DNA of 64,000 nucleotides from contig NZ_CP136759.1 of assembly GCF_032931615.1 (NCBI RefSeq), forward strand, positions 372,001 through 436,000, given 5' to 3'. The stretch is from Palleronia sp. LCG004. GTDB taxonomy: Bacteria > Pseudomonadota > Alphaproteobacteria > Rhodobacterales > Rhodobacteraceae. The translations under genes and the position numbers were made by a program. Positions 56,412 to 64,000 of the stretch are shown in pieces. Every line of letters begins with the position of its first letter. The first letter of the stretch is position 1. Under the pieces are notes generated by a model. It saw only the letters and a list, made by a program, of their open reading frames with translations. It was not told the origin of the DNA and made no database searches.

Positions 56412-56453
56412 GGATGTCGGCCACGGGCGGTCCGGCTCCGGCATCGCGAGACC

Positions 56454-58232
56454 CTAGAAGCCCGCCGCGTCGAGCGCCATGACCGGCGCGCCGCCCGTCT
56501 CGATCCGCGCTCGGTGAAGCGCCGTGGCGGGCAGCTGGCGCGCCATGTAATATCGCCCTGTCGCGATCTTGGCCTCGAGGAATTCGGGATCGCCGGTTCC
56601 GGCATCGAGCGCGCGCCGCGCGGCGCGGGCCATCCGTGCCCACATCAGCCCCATGCAGACATGTCCGAAGAGATGCATGAAGTCGTAGCTTCCGGCGAGC
56701 GCGTCGTTCGGGTCGCGGGCCCCGTGCTCCAAAAAGAAGGTCGCGGCCGCCTGCATGTCCTTGCTCGCGCGTTTCAGCGGCTCGAGGAATTGGGTCGTGA
56801 AATCCACGTCGTCGCCGTTTTCGCGGATGAATCTTTTCACGAGGTCGAAGAAAGCAATGACCGGTTTGCCGCCGTCGAGGGCGAGCTTGCGGCCGACGAG
56901 GTCGAGCGACTGGATCCCGTTCGTTCCCTCGTAGATCATCGTGATCCGCGCATCGCGGACGAATTGCTCGATCCCCCATTCGCGGGTGAAGCCCGATCCG
57001 CCGAGCGTCTGCTGTGCGAGGATCGTCGTCTCGAAGCCCTTGTCGGTCAGGAAGCCCTTCAGCACCGGGGTGAGGAGGGAGATCATCGCCTCGGCCTCCG
57101 CGTCGCCGGCGCGGTGGGCGCGGTCGAGCAGATGCGCTCCCCAGAGCGCGAAGGCGCGCGCGCCCTCGACGAAGCTCTTCTGGTCCATGAGATTTCGGCG
57201 CACATCGGGATGCACGATGATCGGATCGGCCGGTCCGTCGGGGTTCCTGGCACCCGTCACGTCGCGTCCCTGGAGCCTGTCGCGCGCGAAGGCGAGCGCG
57301 TTCTGGTAGGCGACCGCCCCCTGGGCATAGCCCTGGACGCCCACGCCGAGCCGCGCCTCGTTCATCATGGTGAACATGGCCCGCATGCCCTTGTGCGCCT
57401 CGCCGATAAGATAGCCGGTCGCGCCGTCGTAGTTCATCACGCAGGTCGCGTTGCCGTGGATGCCCATCTTGCTTTCGAGGCCGCCGCAGGAGACCGCGTT
57501 GCGATCACCGAGCGATCCGTCCTCGTTCACCAGGAATTTCGGCACGATGAAGAGCGATATGCCCTTCACGCCCTCGGGGCCGCCCGGAATGCGCGCGAGG
57601 ACCAGGTGGACAATATTCTCGGTCAGGTCGTGTTCGCCGGCCGAGATCCAGATCTTCTGGCCTGTGATGCGGTAGGTCCCGTCCTCCTGCGGTTCGGCGC
57701 GGCTGCGGATGAGGCCGAGATCCGTGCCGCATTGCGGTTCGGTCAGGTTCATCGTGCCCGACCAGATCCCGTCGACGATGTTGGGCAGGTAGGTGCGCTT
57801 TTGCGCGTCGGTCCCGTGGGTGTGGATCGCGTTGTAGGCCCCGTGCGACAGTCCCTGATACATGTTGAAGGCCATGTTGGCCGAGACGAAGATCTCGCCC
57901 ACCGCGGTCTGGAGGATCTGCGGCATGCCCTGACCGCCGTATTCGGGGTCGCAATCGAGCCCCAGCCAGCCGCCCGCGCGCATCTGCTCGTAGGCGTCCC
58001 TGAAGCCCGCGGGCGTGCGGACCACGCCGTTCTCGAGCGTGCATCCCTCGCGGTCGCCGATCGCGTTCAACGGAGCCAGCACGTTCTCGGCCAGCTTTCC
58101 GGCCTCGCCCAGGATGGCCGAGACGAGATCCGGGTCGAGATCGTCGTAGCCCGGAACGTCGCTTCCGGCGGTCCCGATAAGGTCTTGGATGACGAATTGC
58201 AGATCCTTGAGGGGGGCGGCGTAGACGGCCAT
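56454..58232 (-). CDS. Acyl-CoA dehydrogenase, long C-terminal-extension type
   Basis: FAD-dependent enzyme for the first step of beta-oxidation; 592 aa, about 200 more than classical acyl-CoA dehydrogenases. The FAD/substrate motifs [12 protein letters not shown] and [10 protein letters not shown] are present. The catalytic-base region [18 protein letters not shown] is typical of the extended subgroup. The extra C-terminal domain is the one found in DmdC (methylmercaptopropionyl-CoA dehydrogenase) and FadE-like relatives, so either a fatty acyl or a DMSP-derived substrate is possible. ATG at 58232; the gene lies 41 nt after the MerR gene. Confidence 0.92.
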   Translation of the reverse strand: MAVYAAPLKDLQFVIQDLIGTAGSDVPGYDDLDPDLVSAILGEAGKLAENVLAPLNAIGDREGCTLENGVVRTPAGFRDAYEQMRAGGWLGLDCDPEYGGQGMPQILQTAVGEIFVSANMAFNMYQGLSHGAYNAIHTHGTDAQKRTYLPNIVDGIWSGTMNLTEPQCGTDLGLIRSRAEPQEDGTYRITGQKIWISAGEHDLTENIVHLVLARIPGGPEGVKGISLFIVPKFLVNEDGSLGDRNAVSCGGLESKMGIHGNATCVMNYDGATGYLIGEAHKGMRAMFTMMNEARLGVGVQGYAQGAVAYQNALAFARDRLQGRDVTGARNPDGPADPIIVHPDVRRNLMDQKSFVEGARAFALWGAHLLDRAHRAGDAEAEAMISLLTPVLKGFLTDKGFETTILAQQTLGGSGFTREWGIEQFVRDARITMIYEGTNGIQSLDLVGRKLALDGGKPVIAFFDLVKRFIRENGDDVDFTTQFLEPLKRASKDMQAAATFFLEHGARDPNDALAGSYDFMHLFGHVCMGLMWARMARAARRALDAGTGDPEFLEAKIATGRYYMARQLPATALHRARIETGGAPVMALDAAGF

Positions 58233-58273
58233 GGCAGACTCCTGTCGATCGGGTAGGGACGGGGCCGGATTGT

Positions 58274-58669
58274 TCAGGCGGCGGATCCGCGACGGACCTT
58301 GGCGAGCGCGTCCTCGCCCCAGCGGATCTGGTCCGACAGATCGGAGATGGCCTCGTCGAGTTCGGTGCGGCGGCGCTTGAGGTCCTTGAGCCGTTCCTTC
58401 GCGATCTCGTAGGTGCGGCTCAGCTGCGTTTCCTGGCCGTCGCCGAGGGTATAGAGATCGAGGAGCTGGCGGATTTCCTCGAGACTGAAGCCGAAGCGCT
58501 TTCCGCGCAGGATGAGCTTCAGCCGCGCGCGGTCGCGCCGGGTGAAGAGCCGCTTCTGGCCGTCGCGCCGGGGCGCGATAAGCTCTTTCGATTCGTAGAA
58601 CCGCAGCGTTCTGGGCGTCACCTCGAAGGTTTCGCACATCTGCCTGATCGTCATCAGATCGTCACTCAT
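58274..58669 (-). CDS. MerR-family regulator, first of a pair
   Basis: A 131-aa regulator with an N-terminal winged helix ([21 protein letters not shown]), the wing, and a C-terminal coiled coil (about 85-125) that makes the dimer. It has no cysteine-rich metal loop, so it is not a metal sensor. Members near fatty-acid or branched-chain acyl-CoA genes (LiuR-like) sense acyl-CoA compounds. The ATG at 58669 is chosen; the upstream extension crosses the operator-like repeat. It is likely to control the acyl-CoA dehydrogenase directly downstream. Confidence 0.9.
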   Translation of the reverse strand: MSDDLMTIRQMCETFEVTPRTLRFYESKELIAPRRDGQKRLFTRRDRARLKLILRGKRFGFSLEEIRQLLDLYTLGDGQETQLSRTYEIAKERLKDLKRRRTELDEAISDLSDQIRWGEDALAKVRRGSAA

Positions 58670-58738
58670 CTCACGGATCTCCCACTGGTCACGGGGAACA
58701 ATCTGCCCGCGCCATTGGGTTCGCGCAAGACGGTTGAC

Positions 58739-58766
58739 GTTTACGTAAGCCAAACGTTGCGTAAAC
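58739..58766. promoter_or_regulatory. GTTTACGTAA-N8-TTGCGTAAAC inverted repeat (candidate MerR operator)
   Basis: Two 10-bp half-sites match at nine positions, 8 nt apart, between the two MerR genes and 70 nt before the first MerR start. The TTACGTAA/CGTAAA content resembles the operators reported for LiuR-type MerR regulators, but this is from memory. It probably mediates autoregulation and control of the acyl-CoA dehydrogenase transcript. Confidence 0.55.
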
Positions 58767-58776
58767 TTTTAACGAT

Positions 58777-59187
58777 CTAGTCGAGATCGCGCGCGACGAA
58801 ATCGCGGTTCTCGGAGAGCTCCTCGATCGCACGGTCGAGGCGATCGCGCTCCGCCCTGAGATCCCCGAGCTTCTCGTCGGCGAGGGCGATCCAGGCCCGC
58901 ATCTGCGCCTGGGTGCCCTGCCGGTCGTAGATGTCGAGCCACTGGCGCATCTCCTCGAGGCTGAACCCCCAGCGGCGTCCGCGCAGGATCAACGTCATGC
59001 GGGCGATGTCGCGGGCATGGTAGAACCGGGACCGGCCCTCGCGCTCGGGGTCGAGAAGTTCGATGTACTCGTAATATCGCAGCGTCCGCGGCGTCACGTC
59101 GAAGCGGGCGCACATCTCCTTGAAGGACAGGCGTCGCTCGGTCATCGCAGTGTCTTCTGGTCGAGGGGATGCGGAGGCGTCGGACAT
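58777..59187 (-). CDS. MerR-family regulator, second of a pair
   Basis: A 136-aa MerR protein with the winged helix (SFKEMCARFDVTPRTLRYYEYIELL, read in parts), GRSRFY in the wing, and a C-terminal coiled coil with many Arg/Glu heptads. It closely resembles the MerR gene after it (shared MC..F.VTPRTLR.YE, RGRRWGFSLEEMRQWLDIY against [19 protein letters not shown]). An old duplication is likely. ATG at 59187 is 5 nt after the stop of the NAD(P)-binding gene; 59145 is an alternative start. Confidence 0.88.
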   Translation of the reverse strand: MSDASASPRPEDTAMTERRLSFKEMCARFDVTPRTLRYYEYIELLDPEREGRSRFYHARDIARMTLILRGRRWGFSLEEMRQWLDIYDRQGTQAQMRAWIALADEKLGDLRAERDRLDRAIEELSENRDFVARDLD

Positions 59188-59192
59188 GGGCG

Positions 59193-59897
59193 TCACCCCG
59201 CCACCGCGTCGCGCAGCGCCGTGTCGAGACTGCTCGCGGAGCGTGGCTCGGGGCGGGCGATCGCGGGGGTGTCGCGCGACCATTCGCCCGTTTCGGCGCA
59301 GTGCAGGATGAAATGCGCCAGATCGGCATGGCGCGTCCGGATGAGGTCGGGGCGGATCGCCTCGGGCGTGACCACGTAATCGGTGGTAAGCGTCCCGTCC
59401 ATCAACCAGCCGGGCCGGACGGCCGTCCAGTCGATTTCCGTCGAGCCGCGCAGCAGCGCCTCCATCTCGGCCATCTGGGCGAAGATCCGGCCCAGGGCGA
59501 GCCCGGACGCGATCCTGAACCAGTGCGGCCCACGGTTGCGGGCGGCCACGAAGCTTGCCGAGATAACGACAAGGCGGGTCTGGCCGTTCGACCGCATCGC
59601 GTGGAGGATGCGCCGCGTGCCGTCGCGGTAGAGCGGGGGAGGTGCGATCGCGTTCCGCGCGGACAGGGCGATCCCGATGGCAGAGACGACGACGTCGTAC
59701 CCGTCGAGAGCGGGGCCGAGATCGTCTCCGAGGACATCCGCCTCCACACGCTCGACGTCGCGGGGCAGGGCGGTTTCGTCGGGAAAGGCGGTATCGACCG
59801 CGCGGACATGGTGGCCGCGCGACTGCGCCTGCGTGACGACGTGCCGTCCGGTGGCACCGGTCGCGCCGATGACGGCTATGCGGAGGGGTTCGGTCAT
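59193..59897 (-). CDS. NAD(P)-binding oxidoreductase-like protein (atypical SDR)
   Basis: A 234-aa Rossmann protein with the atypical-SDR cofactor motif VIGATGATGRHVV at the N-terminus, VVVSAIGIAL and VVISASFVA strands, and WTAVRPGWLMDG near 160. It lacks the YxxxK of classical SDRs. Such proteins are often NADP(H)-binding flavin reductase-like or nucleotide-sugar-like enzymes. First gene of a leftward run with the two MerR genes. Its reaction is unknown. Confidence 0.83.
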   Translation of the reverse strand: MTEPLRIAVIGATGATGRHVVTQAQSRGHHVRAVDTAFPDETALPRDVERVEADVLGDDLGPALDGYDVVVSAIGIALSARNAIAPPPLYRDGTRRILHAMRSNGQTRLVVISASFVAARNRGPHWFRIASGLALGRIFAQMAEMEALLRGSTEIDWTAVRPGWLMDGTLTTDYVVTPEAIRPDLIRTRHADLAHFILHCAETGEWSRDTPAIARPEPRSASSLDTALRDAVAG

Positions 59898-60101
59898 CTC
59901 GGTTTCTCGAACAAGGATGCCGTCGAAACGAATAGTCAGGTCGGACGTTCCGGCATTCGCCCCGAATATCGACCCTGCGCGGAGAGTTGCCAACCCCGTC
60001 GATTCACCCTGACGTGTGCCGGATCGCCAGTTTGCCCTTGCCCCGGGAGCCCCGTTTCCGAATAGAGAGGCCATCACGCAGCACGGCCCGGAGAGCGCAG
60101 G

Positions 60102-60533
60102 ATGTCCGACAGGACCGAAGAGATCGCCCGTCAATTCGTGGAAATGCTGCCGCATGCGCGCGACCTCGGGATGCGGCTCGTCTCGATGTCGCCGGGCCGC
60201 GCGGAGATCGAGATGCCCTACGACGAAAAGCTGGTGGGCGAGCCCGCCACGGGCGTGATCCATGGCGGCGCGGTCTCGGCGCTCATGGATACGTGCAGCG
60301 GCGCGGCGGTAATGCTGCATCCCGTGGCACCCGAAAGCACCGCGACGCTCGATCTCAGGATCGACTACATGCGGCCCGCGACGCCCGGCCAGACGATCCT
60401 CGCCGAGGCGGAATGCTATCACGTGACGCGATCGGTGGCCTTCATCCGGGCCCGCGCGCTCGACGACGACCGCGAGCATCCGGTCGCCACCGCGACCGGC
60501 GCCTTCACCATCGAACGGGGGGACGCATCGTGA
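60102..60533 (+). CDS. PaaI-type hotdog thioesterase, first of a pair
   Basis: A 143-aa hotdog-fold acyl-CoA thioesterase. The family pattern is visible: [20 protein letters not shown], where the glycine-rich HGG and the later D/E residues form the active site, and [15 protein letters not shown] as the strand before it. It hydrolyses an acyl-CoA; chain preference is unknown. Its TGA overlaps the GTG of the next hotdog gene. Confidence 0.9.
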   Translation: MSDRTEEIARQFVEMLPHARDLGMRLVSMSPGRAEIEMPYDEKLVGEPATGVIHGGAVSALMDTCSGAAVMLHPVAPESTATLDLRIDYMRPATPGQTILAEAECYHVTRSVAFIRARALDDDREHPVATATGAFTIERGDAS

Positions 60534-61045
60534 GCCGCAGGCCGCCCGAACCCGTCCAGGTCATCAAGCAGCGACGCGACGCGACGCTCGAGGCGCTGGT
60601 CTCGGGGATCCCCTATCTGCGCCATCTGGGCATCCGGTTCGACCGGCGCGGGGACGAGCTGACCGCCACGCTGCCCTATGACGACAAGCTCATCGGCAAT
60701 CCGATGCTGCCCGCGCTGCATGGCGGGGCGACGGCCGCGTTTCTCGAGACGACGGCGACCATCGCGCTTGCCTGGTCGCGGCTCTGGGACGAGATCGAGA
60801 GCGGCCGCGTCGATCCCGCGGCTCTCGACCCGAAGGACATGCCGCGGATGCCCAAGACCATCGACATCACGGTCGATTACCTGCGTTCGGGCCTGCCGCG
60901 CGACGCCTATGCGCGGGCGCGCATCGCCCGGTCCGGCCGTCGCTATGCGACCGTTGGTGTCGAGGCCTGGCAGGACAATCACGACCGTCCCTATGCGCAG
61001 GCGCTGGTGCATTTCATCATGCCGCGCCCCCGCGACGACGGCTGA
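60530..61045 (+). CDS. Hotdog thioesterase, second of a pair
   Basis: A 171-aa hotdog protein starting with a GTG in GTGA overlap with its neighbour. It has [20 protein letters not shown] and [13 protein letters not shown] in place of the first gene's motifs, with an insertion ([22 protein letters not shown], read in part) not found in the first. Two adjacent, co-translated hotdog proteins may form a hetero-oligomer. Function beyond thioesterase is not clear. Confidence 0.88.
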   Translation: MSRRPPEPVQVIKQRRDATLEALVSGIPYLRHLGIRFDRRGDELTATLPYDDKLIGNPMLPALHGGATAAFLETTATIALAWSRLWDEIESGRVDPAALDPKDMPRMPKTIDITVDYLRSGLPRDAYARARIARSGRRYATVGVEAWQDNHDRPYAQALVHFIMPRPRDDG

Positions 61046-61072
61046 GCGCGACGGCCCGCGCCTTCCGCGGCC

Positions 61073-62128
61073 CTAGAGCCAGCGATCGCGATCCGTGCCG
61101 ACCGCTTCGGACACGTTCGCGAAGCCGTCCCGCTCCAGAAGCGCGTCCAGACCGCGCGCGATCCGCTCGACCAGCGACAGGCCCTCGTAGACCAACGCCG
61201 AATAGAGCTGCACGGCCGATGCGCCCGCTCGGATCTTGGCATAGGCATCCTCGGCCGAGGCAATGCCGCCCACGCCGATCAGCGGAAGGTCGGTGAGCCC
61301 GGAGAGTTTCGCGAGGATCCGCGTCGACGGCGCGAAGAGCGGTGCGCCCGAGAGGCCGCCAGCCTCGGCCGCATGGGGCCCGCCGATCCCCTCGCGCGAG
61401 AGGGTGGTGTTGGTCGCGACGATGGCGGCGATGCCGCCCGCACCGGCCACCCGCGCGATATCGGCCAGCGCCGCATCGTCGAGGTCGGGCGCGATCTTGA
61501 CGAAGACCGGCAGCGGCCGGTCGAGCATCGCGTTGGCCGCCAGCACCGTCTCGAAGAGCGCCGCGAGCGCGTCCGCCCCCTGCAGGTCGCGCAGCTTCTC
61601 GGTATTGGGCGACGAGACGTTGATCGTCGCGAAATCCACGTATGGCCCTGCGCGGCGCAGCACCTCGGCAAAGCCTGCGGCACGGTCGGGGGCGTCCTTG
61701 TTGGTGCCGAGGTTGAGGCCGCGCGGCACCTTCGTCGGCGTCGCGGAAAGCCGGCGCGCGATCTCCTCCACGCCGATATTGTTGAAGCCGAAACGGTTGA
61801 TGACCGCGCGGTCCCCGGTCAGCCGGAAGAGGCGCGGGCGGGCATTCCCCTCCTGCGGGCGCGGCGTCGCGGCACCGACCTCGAGAAAGCCGAAGCCCGC
61901 CCGCGACAGGGGGGCGAGCGCGCTTGCGTTCTTGTCGAAGCCCGCGGCGAGGCCGACCGGATTGGGCAGGTCGATCCCGGCCAGCCGCGTCCGAAGTCGC
62001 GGGCCCGTCACGACGCCCGGCAGCGGCACGAGACCCGCGCCGAGCGCGCGCAGCGCGAGGCCATGCGCGCGTTCGGGATCGATCCGGTGCAGCGCGGCGA
62101 GGCCCAGCCGTTCGACCGCCTGCCTCAT
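61073..62128 (-). CDS. pyrD: Dihydroorotate dehydrogenase (quinone)
   Basis: Oxidises dihydroorotate to orotate in pyrimidine synthesis, passing electrons to quinone; class 2, membrane-associated, 351 aa. FMN and substrate motifs are [34 protein letters not shown] (active-site serine) and [16 protein letters not shown]. The N-terminal helix that binds quinone is present (residues about 1-40). ATG overlaps the DUF952 stop by ATGA. Confidence 0.96.
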   Translation of the reverse strand: MRQAVERLGLAALHRIDPERAHGLALRALGAGLVPLPGVVTGPRLRTRLAGIDLPNPVGLAAGFDKNASALAPLSRAGFGFLEVGAATPRPQEGNARPRLFRLTGDRAVINRFGFNNIGVEEIARRLSATPTKVPRGLNLGTNKDAPDRAAGFAEVLRRAGPYVDFATINVSSPNTEKLRDLQGADALAALFETVLAANAMLDRPLPVFVKIAPDLDDAALADIARVAGAGGIAAIVATNTTLSREGIGGPHAAEAGGLSGAPLFAPSTRILAKLSGLTDLPLIGVGGIASAEDAYAKIRAGASAVQLYSALVYEGLSLVERIARGLDALLERDGFANVSEAVGTDRDRWL

Positions 62129-62463
62129 CCGACGCGGTCGGGCAGGGTGAAACCGTCATCCCCGCGTGTCAGGCGGGCGTTCCACAGGATGTCGGCACGT
62201 TCGAGGTTGCGATAGAGATGCGGGAAGAGGTCGCCGCCCCGCGCCGCCTCCCATTTCAACGCGGTTCCCAGCCTGCCCGCATCGCAGGCACAGAGGATCA
62301 CCTCCTCCGCATCGGTGAAGTGTTTGGCAAGCGTCCCCTCGAGCTGGTCGGCCTTGGAGAGGTGGATATAGCCGTCATCGAGATCGACGGGAGCGCCGCG
62401 CGTCTCGCCCGCGCGCTCGAATTCCGCGAATTCCTGCGGTCTGAGGATCTTGTAGATTTCCAT
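62125..62463 (-). CDS. DUF952 domain protein
   Basis: A 112-aa protein of the DUF952 family. The start [29 protein letters not shown] and the FPHLYRNLE strand match it. The fold resembles ADP-ribosyl-transferring or cyclophosphodiesterase-like small enzymes, but no function is established. It is transcribed with pyrD, an arrangement common in alphaproteobacteria. ATG at 62463 is preferred over a longer reading that runs into the next promoter region. Confidence 0.87.
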   Translation of the reverse strand: MEIYKILRPQEFAEFERAGETRGAPVDLDDGYIHLSKADQLEGTLAKHFTDAEEVILCACDAGRLGTALKWEAARGGDLFPHLYRNLERADILWNARLTRGDDGFTLPDRVG

Positions 62464-62597
62464 GACCCGTCTTTTGCCACGCGTCCGCATCCAAGACCAG
62501 TCCCGCCCGCCTGGCCGAGCTGCCCCCGCGGGACCTTTGACAAGCGACCGCCCCCCGCGCAGAGTTTCGGGGTGACAAACCTTCGAGGACCTTCCGC

Positions 62598-64000
62598 ATG
62601 ATCCGAACTCTCTCCGCCTCCACCGCCGCGCTCGCCCTTCTCTCGGGCGCCGCCGCGGCCTATGACCTGACCATCCTGCATACCAACGATTTCCACGACC
62701 GCTTCGAGCCGATCAACGCCTACGATTCGACCTGTTCGTCCGAGGACAACGACGCCGGCGAGTGCTTCGGTGGCATCGCGCGGATGGTCACGGCGGTCGA
62801 GGACGCGCGCGAGGCCGCCGCGGGGGATGTCATCCTGCTGGATGCGGGCGACCAGTTCCAGGGCTCGCTCTTCTTCACGCAATATGGCGGCGACCTTTCG
62901 GCTGAGTTCATGACGCAGCTGGGCTACGACGCAATGGCGGTCGGCAACCACGAATTCGACGACGGCCCCGAAGGCCTCGCGAAGTTCCTCGAGCAGGTGG
63001 AGTTTCCCGTCCTGTCGGCCAATATCGACGTCAGCGGCAACGACGCCCTGTCGGGCAACGTGCCGAAATCGATCGTGATCGAAACCGAAGGGGACGAGCG
63101 CATCGGCATCGTCTCGGTCCTGGCCGAGGATACGCCCGAGACCTCCTCGCCGGGCGACGACGTCATCTTCTCCTCCATCATCGACGCGGCGCAGCAGCAG
63201 GTCGACATGCTGACCGATGACGGGGTGAACAAGATCGTCATGCTCACGCATGTGGGCCTTCCCGCGGACCGGCGGCTGGCCGAAGGGGTGACGGGCATCG
63301 ACCTCATCATCGGTGGCCATTCGCATACGCTTCTGGGCGACATGGAGGGGGCGGCGGGACCCTATCCCACGATGGTCAACGACGTTCCGATCTTCCAGGC
63401 CTATGCCTACGGCAAGTATCTGGGCGAGATCGACGTCACCTTTTCCGACGACGGCGAAGTGACGGAGATTTCCGGCACGCCGGTCCTGCTCGATTCATCG
63501 GTCGCCGAGGACGAGGCGACGCTGGAGCGTGTCGCGGCCCTCGCCGAACCGCTCGAGGAGCTGCGCCAGGAAGTGGTGGGCGAGAGCACGGCCGCGATCG
63601 ACGGCACGCGCGAAAGCTGCCGCGCCGTGGAATGCGAGATGGGCAACCTCGTGACCGACGCCATGCTCGCCCGCACCGCCGATCAGGGCGTGCAGATCGC
63701 GATCACCAATGGCGGAGGCCTGCGCGCCTCGATCGAGGGGGGCGAGGTCACGATGGGCGACGTGCTGACCGTGCTGCCGTTCCAGAACACGCTCTCGACC
63801 TTCGAGGTCGACGGCGCGGCCATTGTCGCGGCGCTCGAGAACGGAGCGAGCCAGATGGAAGAGGGGGCCGGCCGCTTCGCGCAGGTCGCCGGGATGAGCT
63901 ATACGGTCGATCCCTCGGCCGAGGTCGGCAGCCGCATCAGCGAGGTGATGGTCGGAGGAGAGCCGATCGACGAGAGCGCGACCTATGCCGTCGCGTCGAA
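62598..64000 (+). CDS. Secreted 5'-nucleotidase/UshA-type metallophosphoesterase (truncated by window end)
   Basis: A secreted calcineurin-like phosphoesterase; 467 residues are visible, and the gene runs past the right edge. GAGGA lies 8 nt before the ATG, which opens a signal peptide (1-21, ending AAAAY). Metal motifs are LHTNDFHDR, DAGDQFQGS, VGNHEFDDG and GGHSHT. A C-terminal 5'-nucleotidase domain begins near 345 (EMGNLVTDAML, TNGGGLR). It releases nucleosides from nucleotides outside the membrane, which fits the nucleoside salvage operon elsewhere in the window. Confidence 0.92.
   Translation, partial: MIRTLSASTAALALLSGAAAAYDLTILHTNDFHDRFEPINAYDSTCSSEDNDAGECFGGIARMVTAVEDAREAAAGDVILLDAGDQFQGSLFFTQYGGDLSAEFMTQLGYDAMAVGNHEFDDGPEGLAKFLEQVEFPVLSANIDVSGNDALSGNVPKSIVIETEGDERIGIVSVLAEDTPETSSPGDDVIFSSIIDAAQQQVDMLTDDGVNKIVMLTHVGLPADRRLAEGVTGIDLIIGGHSHTLLGDMEGAAGPYPTMVNDVPIFQAYAYGKYLGEIDVTFSDDGEVTEISGTPVLLDSSVAEDEATLERVAALAEPLEELRQEVVGESTAAIDGTRESCRAVECEMGNLVTDAMLARTADQGVQIAITNGGGLRASIEGGEVTMGDVLTVLPFQNTLSTFEVDGAAIVAALENGASQMEEGAGRFAQVAGMSYTVDPSAEVGSRISEVMVGGEPIDESATYAVAS

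Larger units (their letters stand above)
56156..56453. other. Intergenic region between acyl-CoA dehydrogenase and GST genes
   Basis: About 300 bp with no gene. It holds a GCGGGGG/CCCCCGC hairpin at 56182-56202 and an inverted pair of intergenic repeats (56211-56235 and 56371-56411, listed separately). It divides the leftward beta-oxidation genes into two probable transcripts. Confidence 0.65.

Overview
The window looks like a piece of a high-GC alphaproteobacterial chromosome of the order Rhodobacterales (Roseobacter/Rhodobacteraceae type). Evidence: strong G/C bias at third codon positions, many TRAP and polyamine-type ABC transport genes, an ASKHA corrinoid-reactivation protein next to a stand-alone pterin-binding methyltransferase, a VPLPA-CTERM sorting tail, and a pair of 'GGAGTATTTC..GACAGATGAAG' intergenic repeats of a kind I associate with this order. 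Assignment is by recognition, not by database search.

Layout. (1) 101-9380: a divergent sugar-acid cluster. Leftward run TRAP small permease, TRAP large permease, GH31 glycosidase and a mannitol dehydrogenase/fructuronate reductase-type enzyme. Rightward run TRAP binding protein, GH2 beta-glucuronidase-like enzyme and a FadR-type GntR regulator. A TGGTCAACCA palindrome lies between the arms. (2) 9659-13015: a 1118-residue secreted beta-helix protein with a Pro-Glu repeat and an RTX-like tail, then a clear terminator. (3) 13173-16630 (leftward): virulence-factor-domain protein, methyltetrahydrofolate:corrinoid methyltransferase and corrinoid reactivator, probably parts of a split cobalamin methionine synthase. 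(4) 16863-21112: Ppx/GppA, RlmE, an EnvZ-like kinase, an MBL hydrolase and tRNA-Asn. (5) 21493-25119: two SGNH-type hydrolases (one VPLPA-CTERM), a vestige of another copy, and a beta-lactamase-fold hydrolase. (6) 25262-37354: a polyamine-type transport and catabolism locus with binding protein, polysaccharide-deacetylase-family enzyme, two SDRs, YtcJ-like amidohydrolase, two permeases, ATPase, class III aminotransferase, aldehyde dehydrogenase and LuxR-type regulator.

(7) 37633-41938: a 4.3-kb integrative element in tRNA-Ser(GCT). It is bounded by a perfect 17-bp direct repeat of the tRNA 3' end and carries a small membrane protein, a ParB-like protein with no ParA, a serine recombinase with paired inverted repeats upstream, and a tyrosine integrase split by a frameshift. 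This is the clearest accessory structure in the window.

(8) 42053-50384: YkgJ-type Cys-cluster protein, malic enzyme, two small DUF3072-type proteins, and a tightly overlapping nucleoside salvage operon (cdd-deoA-deoB-add-upp). (9) 50392-59897 (leftward): a membrane-anchored hypothetical protein, then a beta-oxidation cluster (FadJ-like, NTF2-like, thiolase, GST, acyl-CoA dehydrogenase) with two MerR regulators and an NAD(P)-binding protein upstream. (10) 60102-64000: two coupled hotdog thioesterases, pyrD with a DUF952 gene, and the start of a secreted 5'-nucleotidase that runs off the window.
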